Source of the DNA: CAYYYP01 sp964475985
Lineage (GTDB): Bacteria; Bdellovibrionota; UBA1018; CAYHWW01
DNA: 64,000 bases
Direction: 5' to 3'
Assembly (NCBI GenBank): GCA_964475985.1
Contig: CAYYYP010000001.1
Location: 62,001-126,000 of the forward strand
Shown: in pieces, positions 48,153 to 56,491 of the stretch
Layout of the letters: every line of letters starts with the position of its first letter
How positions within the stretch are numbered: position 1 is the stretch's first letter
Program-made: the position numbers and the translations under genes
The notes under the pieces: generated by a model
What the model was told of the DNA's origin: nothing
Seen by the model: the letters and a program-made list of their open reading frames with translations, nothing else
Databases searched by the model: none

Positions 48153-50340
48153 ACCGCCCCAGCGTTTTTCCGATTCGCTTCAAACTGTAAAAGGCATTGG
48201 ACCAAAACTTTCTTCCCTTTTGATCAGCAATGACTTCGCTACCATCGAAGATCTGCTTTATTTTTTCCCTCGCGACTATCAGGATCGATCAAAATTTTTT
48301 TCGGTAACCGAAGCCCTCGTTGCTCAAACCACGGCCACTTCCGCCGAGGAAGCAGCAAAACCGGTTTTATTAAAGGGCCATATTTCTGCCATTCGTTTCA
48401 TTCCCATCCGGAATTTGCCGAGGCCCCTACTTGAAGCAAAATTTTCGGATGCCACGGGGTCCTTATCGCTAAAATGGTTTGCCTATAATAAAAACTACCT
48501 TCTCAAACGACTTCAGGAACATCCTCATGTCCTGGCCTATGGCACCCTGAGGTCCTATCAAGGCAAATGGGAATTGCTACATCCAGAACTTGAGTATTTA
48601 GATGCAGAAAGTTCGGAACCTGTTTCCGCTCAAGGAATTGTACCCATTTATGTCGAGCATGAAGGTCTGAACCAAAAGCTCATACGGCGGCTCGTGGGCA
48701 ACGCACTTGAAAAAGTAACCCCTATCCCAGAAACCCTGCCGCGAGATTTGCTGGAAAAATTTGATCTTATGGATTTAAGTGCTGCGCTGAAAGAAGTGCA
48801 CGGACCACGCGCCAGTTCGCTGAGCGCTCTGCAATCACATACGGCTCCTGCGCAGCGACGAATTATTTTTGAAGATCTTTTTAAATTTCAGTTTTCCATG
48901 GGATTGCGGAGAAAAACCATTCGTCAAAAAACCGCCGCGGCATTCCCGTTTGGACGGCAGGCTTCAGCCTTTTCAAGTTTTGTGTCCAAACTTCCGTTTG
49001 CGCTCACTCAAGATCAGAATCACGCCCTTGATCGCATTTTTCAGGACTTAAGCTTGCCTCAACCTATGAACCGACTTTTGCAAGGTGACGTGGGTTGCGG
49101 AAAAACCCTGGTCGCCTTAGGTTCGGTATTGGCTCCCCTCGCCCATGGTGCCCAAGCTGCATTTCTTGCACCCACAGAAATCCTTGCGCAACAGCATCTC
49201 AGAAATGCACAAAATATCTTTACTGAGTTGGGATTCCGGGACGAAATTAAGCGGCCCTATCAAGTTGAACTTCTTTCCGGCTCAACCCCTAAGGCCAAAC
49301 GCAACGAAATCCTAACTAAACTTGCAAATGGTGAAATTGATCTACTTATTGGTACCCACGCGCTTATGGAACCGGGGGTTTGTTTCCATAACTTGGGATT
49401 TGTTATCATTGATGAACAACACCGCTTTGGCGTGGACCAGAGAGCAGCGCTTAGAGCCAAGGGTAAACATTTCGCTCACCTACTCTCCATGACGGCAACC
49501 CCCATTCCCCGCACTTTGGCGCTGACGGTTTACGGTGACCTCGACGTCACCGTGATTCGTGAACTGCCCAGCGGTCGTAAACCCATCACCACAAAAATCG
49601 TAACGGCTAACGATATTGAACAAATGTATGGGCAGGTACGTGAACAGTTGCGTAACGGACAACAAGCCTACGTTATTTTCCCCCTGGTTGAGGAATCAGA
49701 AAAAATCGATCTGTCCAATGCTATCGATGGTGCTGAGATGCTCGCCCATGGTCCATTTCGGCAATTCAAGGTCGGGCTTTTGCACGGGCGAATGACGGGC
49801 ACCGAAAAAAATGACGTCATGTCCGAATTTAAGCAAGGCAAGATTCAAGTGCTAGTTTCAACGACAGTGATTGAGGTCGGAGTGGACGTTCCTAACGCTA
49901 CCGTGCTCATCGTCGAACATAGTGAACGTTTTGGATTATCCCAGCTGCATCAACTTCGAGGGCGGGTGGGACGCGGCCATCATCAATCCTATTGTTTCCT
50001 CAGCGTCAACGCTACAGGTCCTGCCGTTGGCTCAACGAAATCTGTAGCAATGGAACGACTAAAAGCCATGGAGGAAACTCAAGACGGCTTTCGGCTTGCA
50101 GAACTGGATCTTAAACTTCGGGGCCCAGGGGAATTCATGGGCACGAGACAAGCGGGTGAACTTAATTTTCCTATGGCTAACTTAGTGAGGGACCAGAACG
50201 TTCTTACGGAAGCTCGCCGAGCGGCCTTTGAAATTTTAACGGAGGATCCGACACTTGAACTTTCTAAAAATGCGCCGTTGCGCCACCTCCTTACGAGCAA
50301 AGATGGCCAAGTTCTTTTTGACAGGTTAGGATCTGGATAA
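48085..50340 (+). CDS. recG: ATP-dependent DNA helicase RecG
   Basis: The product has 751 residues. The wedge/OB domain opens with SLQTVKGIGPKLSSLLISND, then FFPRDYQDRSKF. The helicase core has LLQGDVGCGKTLVAL (Walker A), IDEQHRFGVDQR (DEQH), SMTATPIPRTLALT, VEVGVDVPNATVLIVEHSER and QLRGRVGRG. The C-terminal TRG motif region (GFRLAELDLKLRGPGEFMGT) is complete. It reverses stalled replication forks. The ATG at 48085 lies inside greA, with AGGTAGG just upstream. No other plausible start occurs before the conserved domain, so the 68-bp overlap appears real. Confidence 0.95.
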   Translation: MKPSSKPPKEPFTTTSQTSVTNRPPQRFSDSLQTVKGIGPKLSSLLISNDFATIEDLLYFFPRDYQDRSKFFSVTEALVAQTTATSAEEAAKPVLLKGHISAIRFIPIRNLPRPLLEAKFSDATGSLSLKWFAYNKNYLLKRLQEHPHVLAYGTLRSYQGKWELLHPELEYLDAESSEPVSAQGIVPIYVEHEGLNQKLIRRLVGNALEKVTPIPETLPRDLLEKFDLMDLSAALKEVHGPRASSLSALQSHTAPAQRRIIFEDLFKFQFSMGLRRKTIRQKTAAAFPFGRQASAFSSFVSKLPFALTQDQNHALDRIFQDLSLPQPMNRLLQGDVGCGKTLVALGSVLAPLAHGAQAAFLAPTEILAQQHLRNAQNIFTELGFRDEIKRPYQVELLSGSTPKAKRNEILTKLANGEIDLLIGTHALMEPGVCFHNLGFVIIDEQHRFGVDQRAALRAKGKHFAHLLSMTATPIPRTLALTVYGDLDVTVIRELPSGRKPITTKIVTANDIEQMYGQVREQLRNGQQAYVIFPLVEESEKIDLSNAIDGAEMLAHGPFRQFKVGLLHGRMTGTEKNDVMSEFKQGKIQVLVSTTVIEVGVDVPNATVLIVEHSERFGLSQLHQLRGRVGRGHHQSYCFLSVNATGPAVGSTKSVAMERLKAMEETQDGFRLAELDLKLRGPGEFMGTRQAGELNFPMANLVRDQNVLTEARRAAFEILTEDPTLELSKNAPLRHLLTSKDGQVLFDRLGSG

Positions 50341-51293
50341 TGAAAGCTCCTAGTGTGAAGAATCGAAACGGGTATTTTAAGAGTTTTGATGGCACGCGTC
50401 TTTTTTATTCCATCTCTTACCCTACGGATCCGGAAAAATGTGGGCCGCCCCTTCTGTTCTGTTACGGTTTGCTTTGTTCTAAGCTGCATTGGCAGTACCA
50501 AATGAGCTATTTTGCGAAGACTCACCCGGTAATCTGGCTTGATTTCAGGGGCCATCACTTATCCGAAATGCCCGGCGATATCTCAAGCATCACCATTGAA
50601 ACCTTGGCTCACGACGTTGCCTGCCTCATGGATGAAATAAAAATCCCGCAGGCTGTGCTGCTTGGTCATTCCATGGGCGTAAACATCGCTTTGGAATTTT
50701 GTCACAGATTTCCTGAAAAAACTTTGGCATTAGTTCTAGCCAATGGGTGCGCACGCGCGCCCTTTGAGTCGTTGTTAAAAACGAACTTCATGTCCTACGT
50801 TCTGCCCCTTTTGAGAAAATCCTATAAAAAGGCGCCGGAACTTACGTCGTTTTATTGGAAAATGCAGGCGTCCAATCCGTTGGCTAGGTGGTTTGTAGGA
50901 TGGGCTGGCTTCAATCCGGCGTACTGCCGCAAGTCCGATATAGAACTGTACATCGATCTCGTCGCTACTATGGATTTAGGCCTCACCTTGCAAATCATGT
51001 CCGATTATTCTGACTATGATGCGACTCCCTGGCTGCATACGATTCAGAAACCTAGCCTCATCCTGGCGGGAGAAAAGGATCTCATCATCCCAAGGGAAGC
51101 GCAGGAACTTATGCATCAACTGATCCCTAATAGCCAATTTGAACTCATTCGGGACGGCAGTCACTGCCCACAAATGGATATTCCCGAGATGGTGAACATC
51201 CTGGTGGAAGATTTCATTTCAGGTTTAACTTCAAACTCTGGGAAGAAAGCAAAGCCCAGGGGGAAATATAGTAGCCAAACCAATTCGGTTTAG
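50340..51293 (+). CDS. Alpha/beta hydrolase
   Basis: The product has 317 residues and a TAATG junction with recG (1-nt overlap). The hydrolase fold shows PLLFCYGLLCSKLHW (oxyanion region), VIWLDFRGHHLSEMPGD, the nucleophile elbow LLGHSMGVNIALEF, the acid in LILAGEKDLIIPRE and the His in IRDGSHCPQMDIPE, so the triad is complete. The pattern is that of lipases and esterases acting on small or lipid esters. The C-terminal 17 residues are Lys/Ser-rich and overlap the Fe-S oxidoreductase gene on the other strand by 80 bp. Confidence 0.86.
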   Translation: MKAPSVKNRNGYFKSFDGTRLFYSISYPTDPEKCGPPLLFCYGLLCSKLHWQYQMSYFAKTHPVIWLDFRGHHLSEMPGDISSITIETLAHDVACLMDEIKIPQAVLLGHSMGVNIALEFCHRFPEKTLALVLANGCARAPFESLLKTNFMSYVLPLLRKSYKKAPELTSFYWKMQASNPLARWFVGWAGFNPAYCRKSDIELYIDLVATMDLGLTLQIMSDYSDYDATPWLHTIQKPSLILAGEKDLIIPREAQELMHQLIPNSQFELIRDGSHCPQMDIPEMVNILVEDFISGLTSNSGKKAKPRGKYSSQTNSV

Positions 51294-53406
51294 TTCCTTG
51301 CCCCAGGCACCATCTTCCTCGGCAAGCGCCTTGAAAGGCGCCCGTGAGCTCCGCAATACTCATCACCGAAAGCCCTACTTTTTCCAAAGATTGAATCTCT
51401 TCGCAGGATCGCCCTGAGCAGACACAACCCACGCACTCACTTGGCAACGGGGAATTCAACGTAACGAGAATTTCATCATTTTCCATGAGGGTCGTTGAGC
51501 ACGATTGCACCAGTTCACCATTTTTTCGCACAGTGCATAGACCACAGTCGGCAGTGCGACAAAAAAACGCGTCTTGGTAACGCCGATATCCCATTTGCGC
51601 CAATGCCACGCGAATCGGGATGCGAAGTTTGGAAAGCCTGCGCATGCCATTGATAAAAACCCAGCCCTGCTCAATGTTTTTTCCGCTCTCCACCTGGAAG
51701 CCTTTTTGCGCAACCTTGAGACCTAAAGGAGTCATGGTCAGGTCATCGTAGAGTGGACTGGGAGCTTTTCGCCTGATCGACCTCACATCCCACGTCAAGT
51801 AATTCGGTACTTGCACATCCACCAATATATTTCGGGTGCCCTGAATACGTCGAACATCTAAAACTTTTCCTGCCCCCATGATTTCACCGCGTCGGTTTCG
51901 CAGACTGACACTTTCATTTTGTTTCATGGGATTTTCTTTGAACTCACCATCGGCAAGGGTTACGCCCATGGTGATGCGCCGATAGTGATCTTCTTTCCCG
52001 TCAACGGATTCGCCCCTCAACATAAAAGCCGCTTGGGCTGGGCATACGGCGACACAAACCCCGCAGCCAGTGCAACGTGTAGGATTAAGCCTGGGTAAAT
52101 CAAGGGCTGAATGTTTTGAAATTGCCGCTTCGGGGCAAGCGATCACACACTCTTGACAAGGCGTTTCTTCAAAACACTCAAGGCTAGCCAGCGGCGCGTT
52201 CACCGGAATTTCCGGAGGAGAACATTTCTCCGCAATGAGTTCCTGTACGGATTGGAACGACAGGTTTTTACCATTATAGTGCCATTCTCTTTTACGCAGC
52301 TTCACTTCCCGTAACTTTTTACGATCCGTCCGAATGCGCTCAATGCTCCCGTTTGTGATGGCGTAGTCTTCCTTGTCGAGCAAACGCAAAAGCCGCCATT
52401 GCGTTTCTGCCCAATCCAGATCCGTAAGCCACCTTGATTCAGGATCGCTGCCCACGAGGCTTTGCACATAAAACAAACCTTTTTGCCAAAACTCAGGTGC
52501 ATTCAAATGGGATTGGTTCAAGGGACTTGAGGGACTAACAATAAGAGTATCCGCTTCAATGATAAGGCGCTCATTCCCGCCGGTCCCGGTTTCTTCCTTA
52601 AGGTAATAACGGTTGAGCTCAGGAGTTACTTCCACCACTTTTGACAGCGAGTGATTTTTAAAAAACCTGCCGCCCTTGGCGATGAATTGTTCCTGAAGGG
52701 CACGCCATCCCGAAATAAAACCACTGGATTCCGCAATTTCAACGCATTGCGCGCCTAAGGATAGAAGCTTTAGGCCCATGATGATTTCTTGGTTACGACT
52801 TCCGAGGATGAGAAACTTTCGCGCGGCGAAGGGAACCGGAGTTTTTGCGGAGTCTTCGGGCAACCATTCTTGAATCATGCGTTGCAAAGCGTGAAGGCTC
52901 ATAAGTCCACGGTGGAAAAACCCAGGAACGCTCAGGAGGTTTACATCATGGGGCGGATTCTGGCCGGCGCCCACGCAGGTCCAATTTCCTAACCAGCTAT
53001 TCACGATGCAAGCGGAAACCCGAATACGAATCCAATTTTTGAGCTTACGGCCCAAAACCTGAACTTCAATGGCTTGGGATTTTGCTCCCTCCAGTACTTT
53101 ATAAAAAATCACGTCATGGCGATCCAGAAACCTAAGGTGTCGCTTGTGGCCCAGGGGATTTTTGAGTTTCGGCCGAGGTCCAATAACCACTACGGAAAGC
53201 TCCCGTTTTAAAAGCTGACGGATAAAAAGCTCAAGCCCCGTTGGCCAGTGTTGAGGATCAATGGAACCATCAATGTTGTGGCCCGGAGAATGATCATGTA
53301 AAAAAATCAGGACGTCTGCCCGAAGAGCCGCTCCCCTGAGGGCCGCAGACTCGGTAACGCCGGTGTCTAAGTTGGAATCGCGCTTACGATCTCTGGGACC
53401 GACCAT
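51214..53406 (-). CDS. Multi-Fe-S oxidoreductase with ferredoxin, [2Fe-2S] and BFD-like domains
   Basis: The product has 730 residues. Start ATG at 53406 with AAGGAG 5 nt upstream. A Rossmann-like N-terminal half (RKFLILGSRNQEIIMGLKLL) precedes a two-cluster ferredoxin segment (about 410-460): CFEETPCQECVIACPEA and CTGCGVCVAVCPAQ. A later [2Fe-2S] plant-type site reads CRTADCGLCTVRKNGELVQS followed by C. A BFD-like site follows: CVGCVCSGRSCEEI, then ACRGRWCLGQG. The mix resembles the alpha subunits of heteromeric sarcosine, opine or proline oxidases, with an added 8Fe-8S ferredoxin. It probably passes electrons from the FAD subunit encoded just upstream (40-nt overlap). Substrate unknown. Confidence 0.8.
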   Translation of the reverse strand: MVGPRDRKRDSNLDTGVTESAALRGAALRADVLIFLHDHSPGHNIDGSIDPQHWPTGLELFIRQLLKRELSVVVIGPRPKLKNPLGHKRHLRFLDRHDVIFYKVLEGAKSQAIEVQVLGRKLKNWIRIRVSACIVNSWLGNWTCVGAGQNPPHDVNLLSVPGFFHRGLMSLHALQRMIQEWLPEDSAKTPVPFAARKFLILGSRNQEIIMGLKLLSLGAQCVEIAESSGFISGWRALQEQFIAKGGRFFKNHSLSKVVEVTPELNRYYLKEETGTGGNERLIIEADTLIVSPSSPLNQSHLNAPEFWQKGLFYVQSLVGSDPESRWLTDLDWAETQWRLLRLLDKEDYAITNGSIERIRTDRKKLREVKLRKREWHYNGKNLSFQSVQELIAEKCSPPEIPVNAPLASLECFEETPCQECVIACPEAAISKHSALDLPRLNPTRCTGCGVCVAVCPAQAAFMLRGESVDGKEDHYRRITMGVTLADGEFKENPMKQNESVSLRNRRGEIMGAGKVLDVRRIQGTRNILVDVQVPNYLTWDVRSIRRKAPSPLYDDLTMTPLGLKVAQKGFQVESGKNIEQGWVFINGMRRLSKLRIPIRVALAQMGYRRYQDAFFCRTADCGLCTVRKNGELVQSCSTTLMENDEILVTLNSPLPSECVGCVCSGRSCEEIQSLEKVGLSVMSIAELTGAFQGACRGRWCLGQGTKPNWFGYYISPWALLSSQSLKLNLK

Positions 53407-54542
53407 AGATCTCCTTCAAACGCCGTCCCGTAATGAACCTCTGGAAGAAAAGACCGCCACTGAGGGTTCTTCCATTCCCAATCTAAATGAAAACATCGCT
53501 TATGAAACATACAAGATAGGGGAAACCGCTGATCTTTATCCATTCTCACTACTTCGTCCACGATGACTTCTACCTGATCGGGCCCCTTGCCGGTGCTCCA
53601 ACGCGCCGCAAAACCTCGAGAACCCATAATATACTGCGCAGGCCCCAGGGAAAAAGCAAAACCTTCCTGATCAATCTGGAACTCAGGCCTCTGAAAAAAA
53701 AGCCGGTGGCGCTCAATGCGCCGTTTGCGCAAACTTTGAATCCAAGTTTCGGAGCTACCTTCCGAAAGATCGGCTTCGGTCTTCAAAAAGTTTTTCATTC
53801 GCGGCAGGAGATCACCGGTCAGCAACACCAGACACCTTCGATCAAAAACGATTTCCTGGTTTTTCCCGTCGTGGGCGAAACGCAGACGGCGCGCGGTACG
53901 TTGCAGGGCACGGGCGCCTTGAAAAATTTTTAGGGACTGTGATTCCTGCCGCTCCTTAAAAAATTCGAGCAAGTCCCTAAGGATCGCAACACTATCCCAA
54001 TAGACCATAAATCCACGCTGAAACACTTGGTCTACATTGGCGACATTTTTAAGACCCAGACCAAATTTCTTCATGCGAATTTCCAAAAGTTCAGGGGTAA
54101 TCACCCGCAAATAGGGTGCAGCCCAAGCACGCTTCTCTAAACGGAAAATACTTTCGCTCACTTCATCCGAAAAAACCGTATGCCACGGTACGGAACTTAC
54201 AATGGACCAATGGTCAGCTTTTTTCAGCGCCGTTTGCCCCACGGCCAGCGGAAATAAATCCCGCCATCGAGAATTCAGCTCCTCCCAGAGCCTTGGTAAT
54301 CCCTTGGCTGCGCTCTCGGGATGCCGATAAGCATGGCGCCAAAGGCAAAACCCGTCGAAAGCTTCTAAATCTGCCGCATCAAACTCCGGGGCAGGATTAA
54401 TCAGCGCTACGCTATAACCTAAAGCCAAAAGCCTAGCGGTGGTCAATAACGAAACGGCACCGTTGCCAATGACCGCAAACTGGTAGTTTTCAGGAGGAGC
54501 GAAGGACTGGCTTTGGCCTCGAGCAAAACGAAGTTTGCTCAC
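53367..54542 (-). CDS. FAD-dependent oxidoreductase, DAO-like
   Basis: The product has 391 residues. An N-terminal FAD-binding motif, FAVIGNGAVSLLTTARLLALG followed by SVALINP, has the GxGxxS pattern of DAO-family oxidases. A central region (YWDSVAILRDLLEFFKERQE) matches the usual substrate-domain helix before the second FAD segment. The C-terminal half is divergent and no substrate residues can be named. It overlaps the upstream RelA-like gene by 4 nt (ATGA) and the downstream Fe-S gene by 40 nt, so the three are made together. With the Fe-S protein it could form a two-subunit dehydrogenase. Confidence 0.78.
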   Translation of the reverse strand: MSKLRFARGQSQSFAPPENYQFAVIGNGAVSLLTTARLLALGYSVALINPAPEFDAADLEAFDGFCLWRHAYRHPESAAKGLPRLWEELNSRWRDLFPLAVGQTALKKADHWSIVSSVPWHTVFSDEVSESIFRLEKRAWAAPYLRVITPELLEIRMKKFGLGLKNVANVDQVFQRGFMVYWDSVAILRDLLEFFKERQESQSLKIFQGARALQRTARRLRFAHDGKNQEIVFDRRCLVLLTGDLLPRMKNFLKTEADLSEGSSETWIQSLRKRRIERHRLFFQRPEFQIDQEGFAFSLGPAQYIMGSRGFAARWSTGKGPDQVEVIVDEVVRMDKDQRFPLSCMFHKRCFHLDWEWKNPQWRSFLPEVHYGTAFEGDLWSVPEIVSAIPT

Positions 54543-55816
54543 GCCATGAAACCTTTCATGACTCGTTTCATAGCCGCCTGGACCTGGGCATTCTTGTAAG
54601 CCGTATGGGAACTCATTCCTTCAATGCTTTCCCGATAACTTTTTTCATCACAAACCTGGACTTCGAAGGGATAAAAAAACCGAATTTCCCGCTGAATACT
54701 TTGGAAATCCAAATTATCCAAAAGTTTGCGTCCTTCATCTGAAAGGGTTTCCGTCTTGATCAGGGATTTTACTTTCCTAAGATCGTCGTAAAGCGGGTTA
54801 GCAATTTTAACGAGCTGTCGACATGTAAACTGAATAGCTTTATAGGTTTTACTTGAGTACGGGTTGGTTACGGAGTCGGCACTCATATTTTTATCGCAGG
54901 CCTTTACCAACCTCTCGTAAATCATTTCCACGTCGCTCAGCCCCTCGGTGCGAATGGCCGTAAGCTCAGTCTTGAAATTCTCGACATCGATGAGTGCATT
55001 GCGCGACCGACTAGGTTTGCTATTTGCCGGCATAATAACGTAGGCGTCTTTGAGAAATTTTATGACCCTCAGTGCATCAAAGCGATTGTGGGTCACAAAA
55101 CGAATCCCGATACGGTCAAACACGTCTTCCGCCACGTTCTCAGGCTTATGCAATAATTTTATGAGCAGGCTTTCCCGAGACTTTTTTGGTTTTGTTTCAA
55201 ACGAAACCAACGGGACAAAATGGGAACCAGTTTTGGAAAAATCCTTCGTGCGCCCGAGGGAAAGTCTCCCCTCCTGATTTTCAATGACGCGGTAAATACG
55301 GTCTAAAATTTGTTTTTGAATGTCGGAAAAATAAGGGGAACGCAAATCCTTATCCATATGACTAATGGTGTGCATTACCTTTAGGGTAGCGCAGGACCAG
55401 AGTCTTAGGTCCTGGGATCGACGGCGCGGTTCATCCGTGGGAGTTTTGTCGATGAAACCAGATAGCGTAGGTTCAGTATTTCCAGGTCCCGCCGCGCCTT
55501 GCCCCGTGGACCAAAGCAAGAGCTGCGCAGGATCCGTTAATTCCAGGAGCTTGCGCGGCAGATCAATGCGCAGACCTTCCGGGTTTTCCGGAAAGAGAAA
55601 ATACTTTCGCATGAAACTCAATGCTTCGTGGAAATTGCCAAGGAGCTCCGCTTTTTCAATGGGGCGCTCCAAATCAAATCCGTAGGACTGCAAAAAATCA
55701 GTTGCACCATCCAGCGTAGAGACATTCAAACTCTCATTGCTATCGATGGTGGAGCGACCGCCCACAAGCACATCTAAAGTTTCCCAGTCAAACTGAAATT
55801 CTTTTGGAATTGTCAT
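54539..55816 (-). CDS. RelA/SpoT-like nucleotidyltransferase-fold protein of unknown role
   Basis: The protein has 425 residues. The central and C-terminal parts carry the marks of a (p)ppGpp synthetase fold: KSRESLLIKLLHKP (213-226), DVFDRIGIRFV (231-241) with Asp234 in the D-x-x-G-x-R position, and YPFEVQVCDEKSY (382-394) with Glu385 in the E-x-Q position, followed by HTAYKNAQ. An N-terminal 180 residues, helical, are unlike RelA. No HD hydrolase, TGS or ACT domain is present. I recall a similar uncharacterised family in delta-proteobacteria (TIGR04552), but cannot confirm it. It heads the operon with the FAD and Fe-S genes. Whether it makes an alarmone is open. Confidence 0.75.
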   Translation of the reverse strand: MTIPKEFQFDWETLDVLVGGRSTIDSNESLNVSTLDGATDFLQSYGFDLERPIEKAELLGNFHEALSFMRKYFLFPENPEGLRIDLPRKLLELTDPAQLLLWSTGQGAAGPGNTEPTLSGFIDKTPTDEPRRRSQDLRLWSCATLKVMHTISHMDKDLRSPYFSDIQKQILDRIYRVIENQEGRLSLGRTKDFSKTGSHFVPLVSFETKPKKSRESLLIKLLHKPENVAEDVFDRIGIRFVTHNRFDALRVIKFLKDAYVIMPANSKPSRSRNALIDVENFKTELTAIRTEGLSDVEMIYERLVKACDKNMSADSVTNPYSSKTYKAIQFTCRQLVKIANPLYDDLRKVKSLIKTETLSDEGRKLLDNLDFQSIQREIRFFYPFEVQVCDEKSYRESIEGMSSHTAYKNAQVQAAMKRVMKGFMA

Positions 55817-55887
55817 GCGCCCTGCCCTCCATCTGCACGCTACACTGGAATCTCTGAATCAGTAAGGGTATTACTTGATCCGCAATA

Positions 55888-56409
55888 ATGAAAAATATCA
55901 TCACTAAAATCATCATCACTTGGTTTGGCTGTGGTCTCGTCCCTTTAGCGCCCGGCACGGCCGGATCCTTAGGCACCATGCCGCTAGCGATTTTCCTATT
56001 AAATAGAAACTGTTCAGTCCCACTACTTGTCGTCTTGGCGACGGCCTTGACGATAATCGCGATTTTTTTCGTGGCCATTGATCAGCGTACATCCACTACG
56101 AAGGATCCCGGCTACGTAGTCATCGATGAAGCGGCAGGGATTCTTTGGTCCATTTCTAGTTTACCCCTGTTGACGGAATTTCAAGAGGGAATTTCTTTTT
56201 CGGCGCGGCAAAATATCATCCTAGTATTTTGCTTTGTTTGTTTTCGTATTTTTGACGTTTTAAAGCCGTTTCCAGCCGGTTATTTTGACGCACAAAGTAA
56301 GGTTGCCGCAGGTGCAAATTCGCGTGGTGCTCACATTGTGTTGGACGATGTGGTTGCCGGCATTTATACTGCCTTACTGACCTTTTTTGTCTTTAAGTAT
56401 ATTTTTTAA
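55888..56409 (+). CDS. pgpA: Phosphatidylglycerophosphatase A
   Basis: The membrane phosphatase has 173 residues. WFGCGLVPLAPGTAGSLGTM near the N-terminus, DPGYVVIDEAAGILW in the middle and FRIFDVLKPFPAGYFD toward the end are the conserved PgpA blocks holding the acidic catalytic residues. Four hydrophobic segments are visible. It removes phosphate from phosphatidylglycerophosphate to give phosphatidylglycerol. It is divergent from the RelA-like operon, with 71 nt between the two start codons. Confidence 0.92.
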   Translation: MKNIITKIIITWFGCGLVPLAPGTAGSLGTMPLAIFLLNRNCSVPLLVVLATALTIIAIFFVAIDQRTSTTKDPGYVVIDEAAGILWSISSLPLLTEFQEGISFSARQNIILVFCFVCFRIFDVLKPFPAGYFDAQSKVAAGANSRGAHIVLDDVVAGIYTALLTFFVFKYIF

Positions 56410-56414
56410 ATTCA

Positions 56415-56430
56415 TTGGCACTGCCCGTGC
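56415..56430 (+). promoter_or_regulatory. Sigma-54-like sequence upstream of recA
   Basis: TTGGCACTGCCCGTGC has the full -24 half (TTGGCAC) and a -12 half with GTGC instead of TTGC, GG and GC exactly 10 bp apart. It would start transcription near 56442, about 50 nt before the recA ATG. recA is not usually sigma-54 dependent, so this may be chance. Confidence 0.3.
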
Positions 56431-56491
56431 TACGGCCCTAGGCTACAGTCAGCTTTGCAGTAAAAAACGAAACGAAGGAGATTTTTTATAT

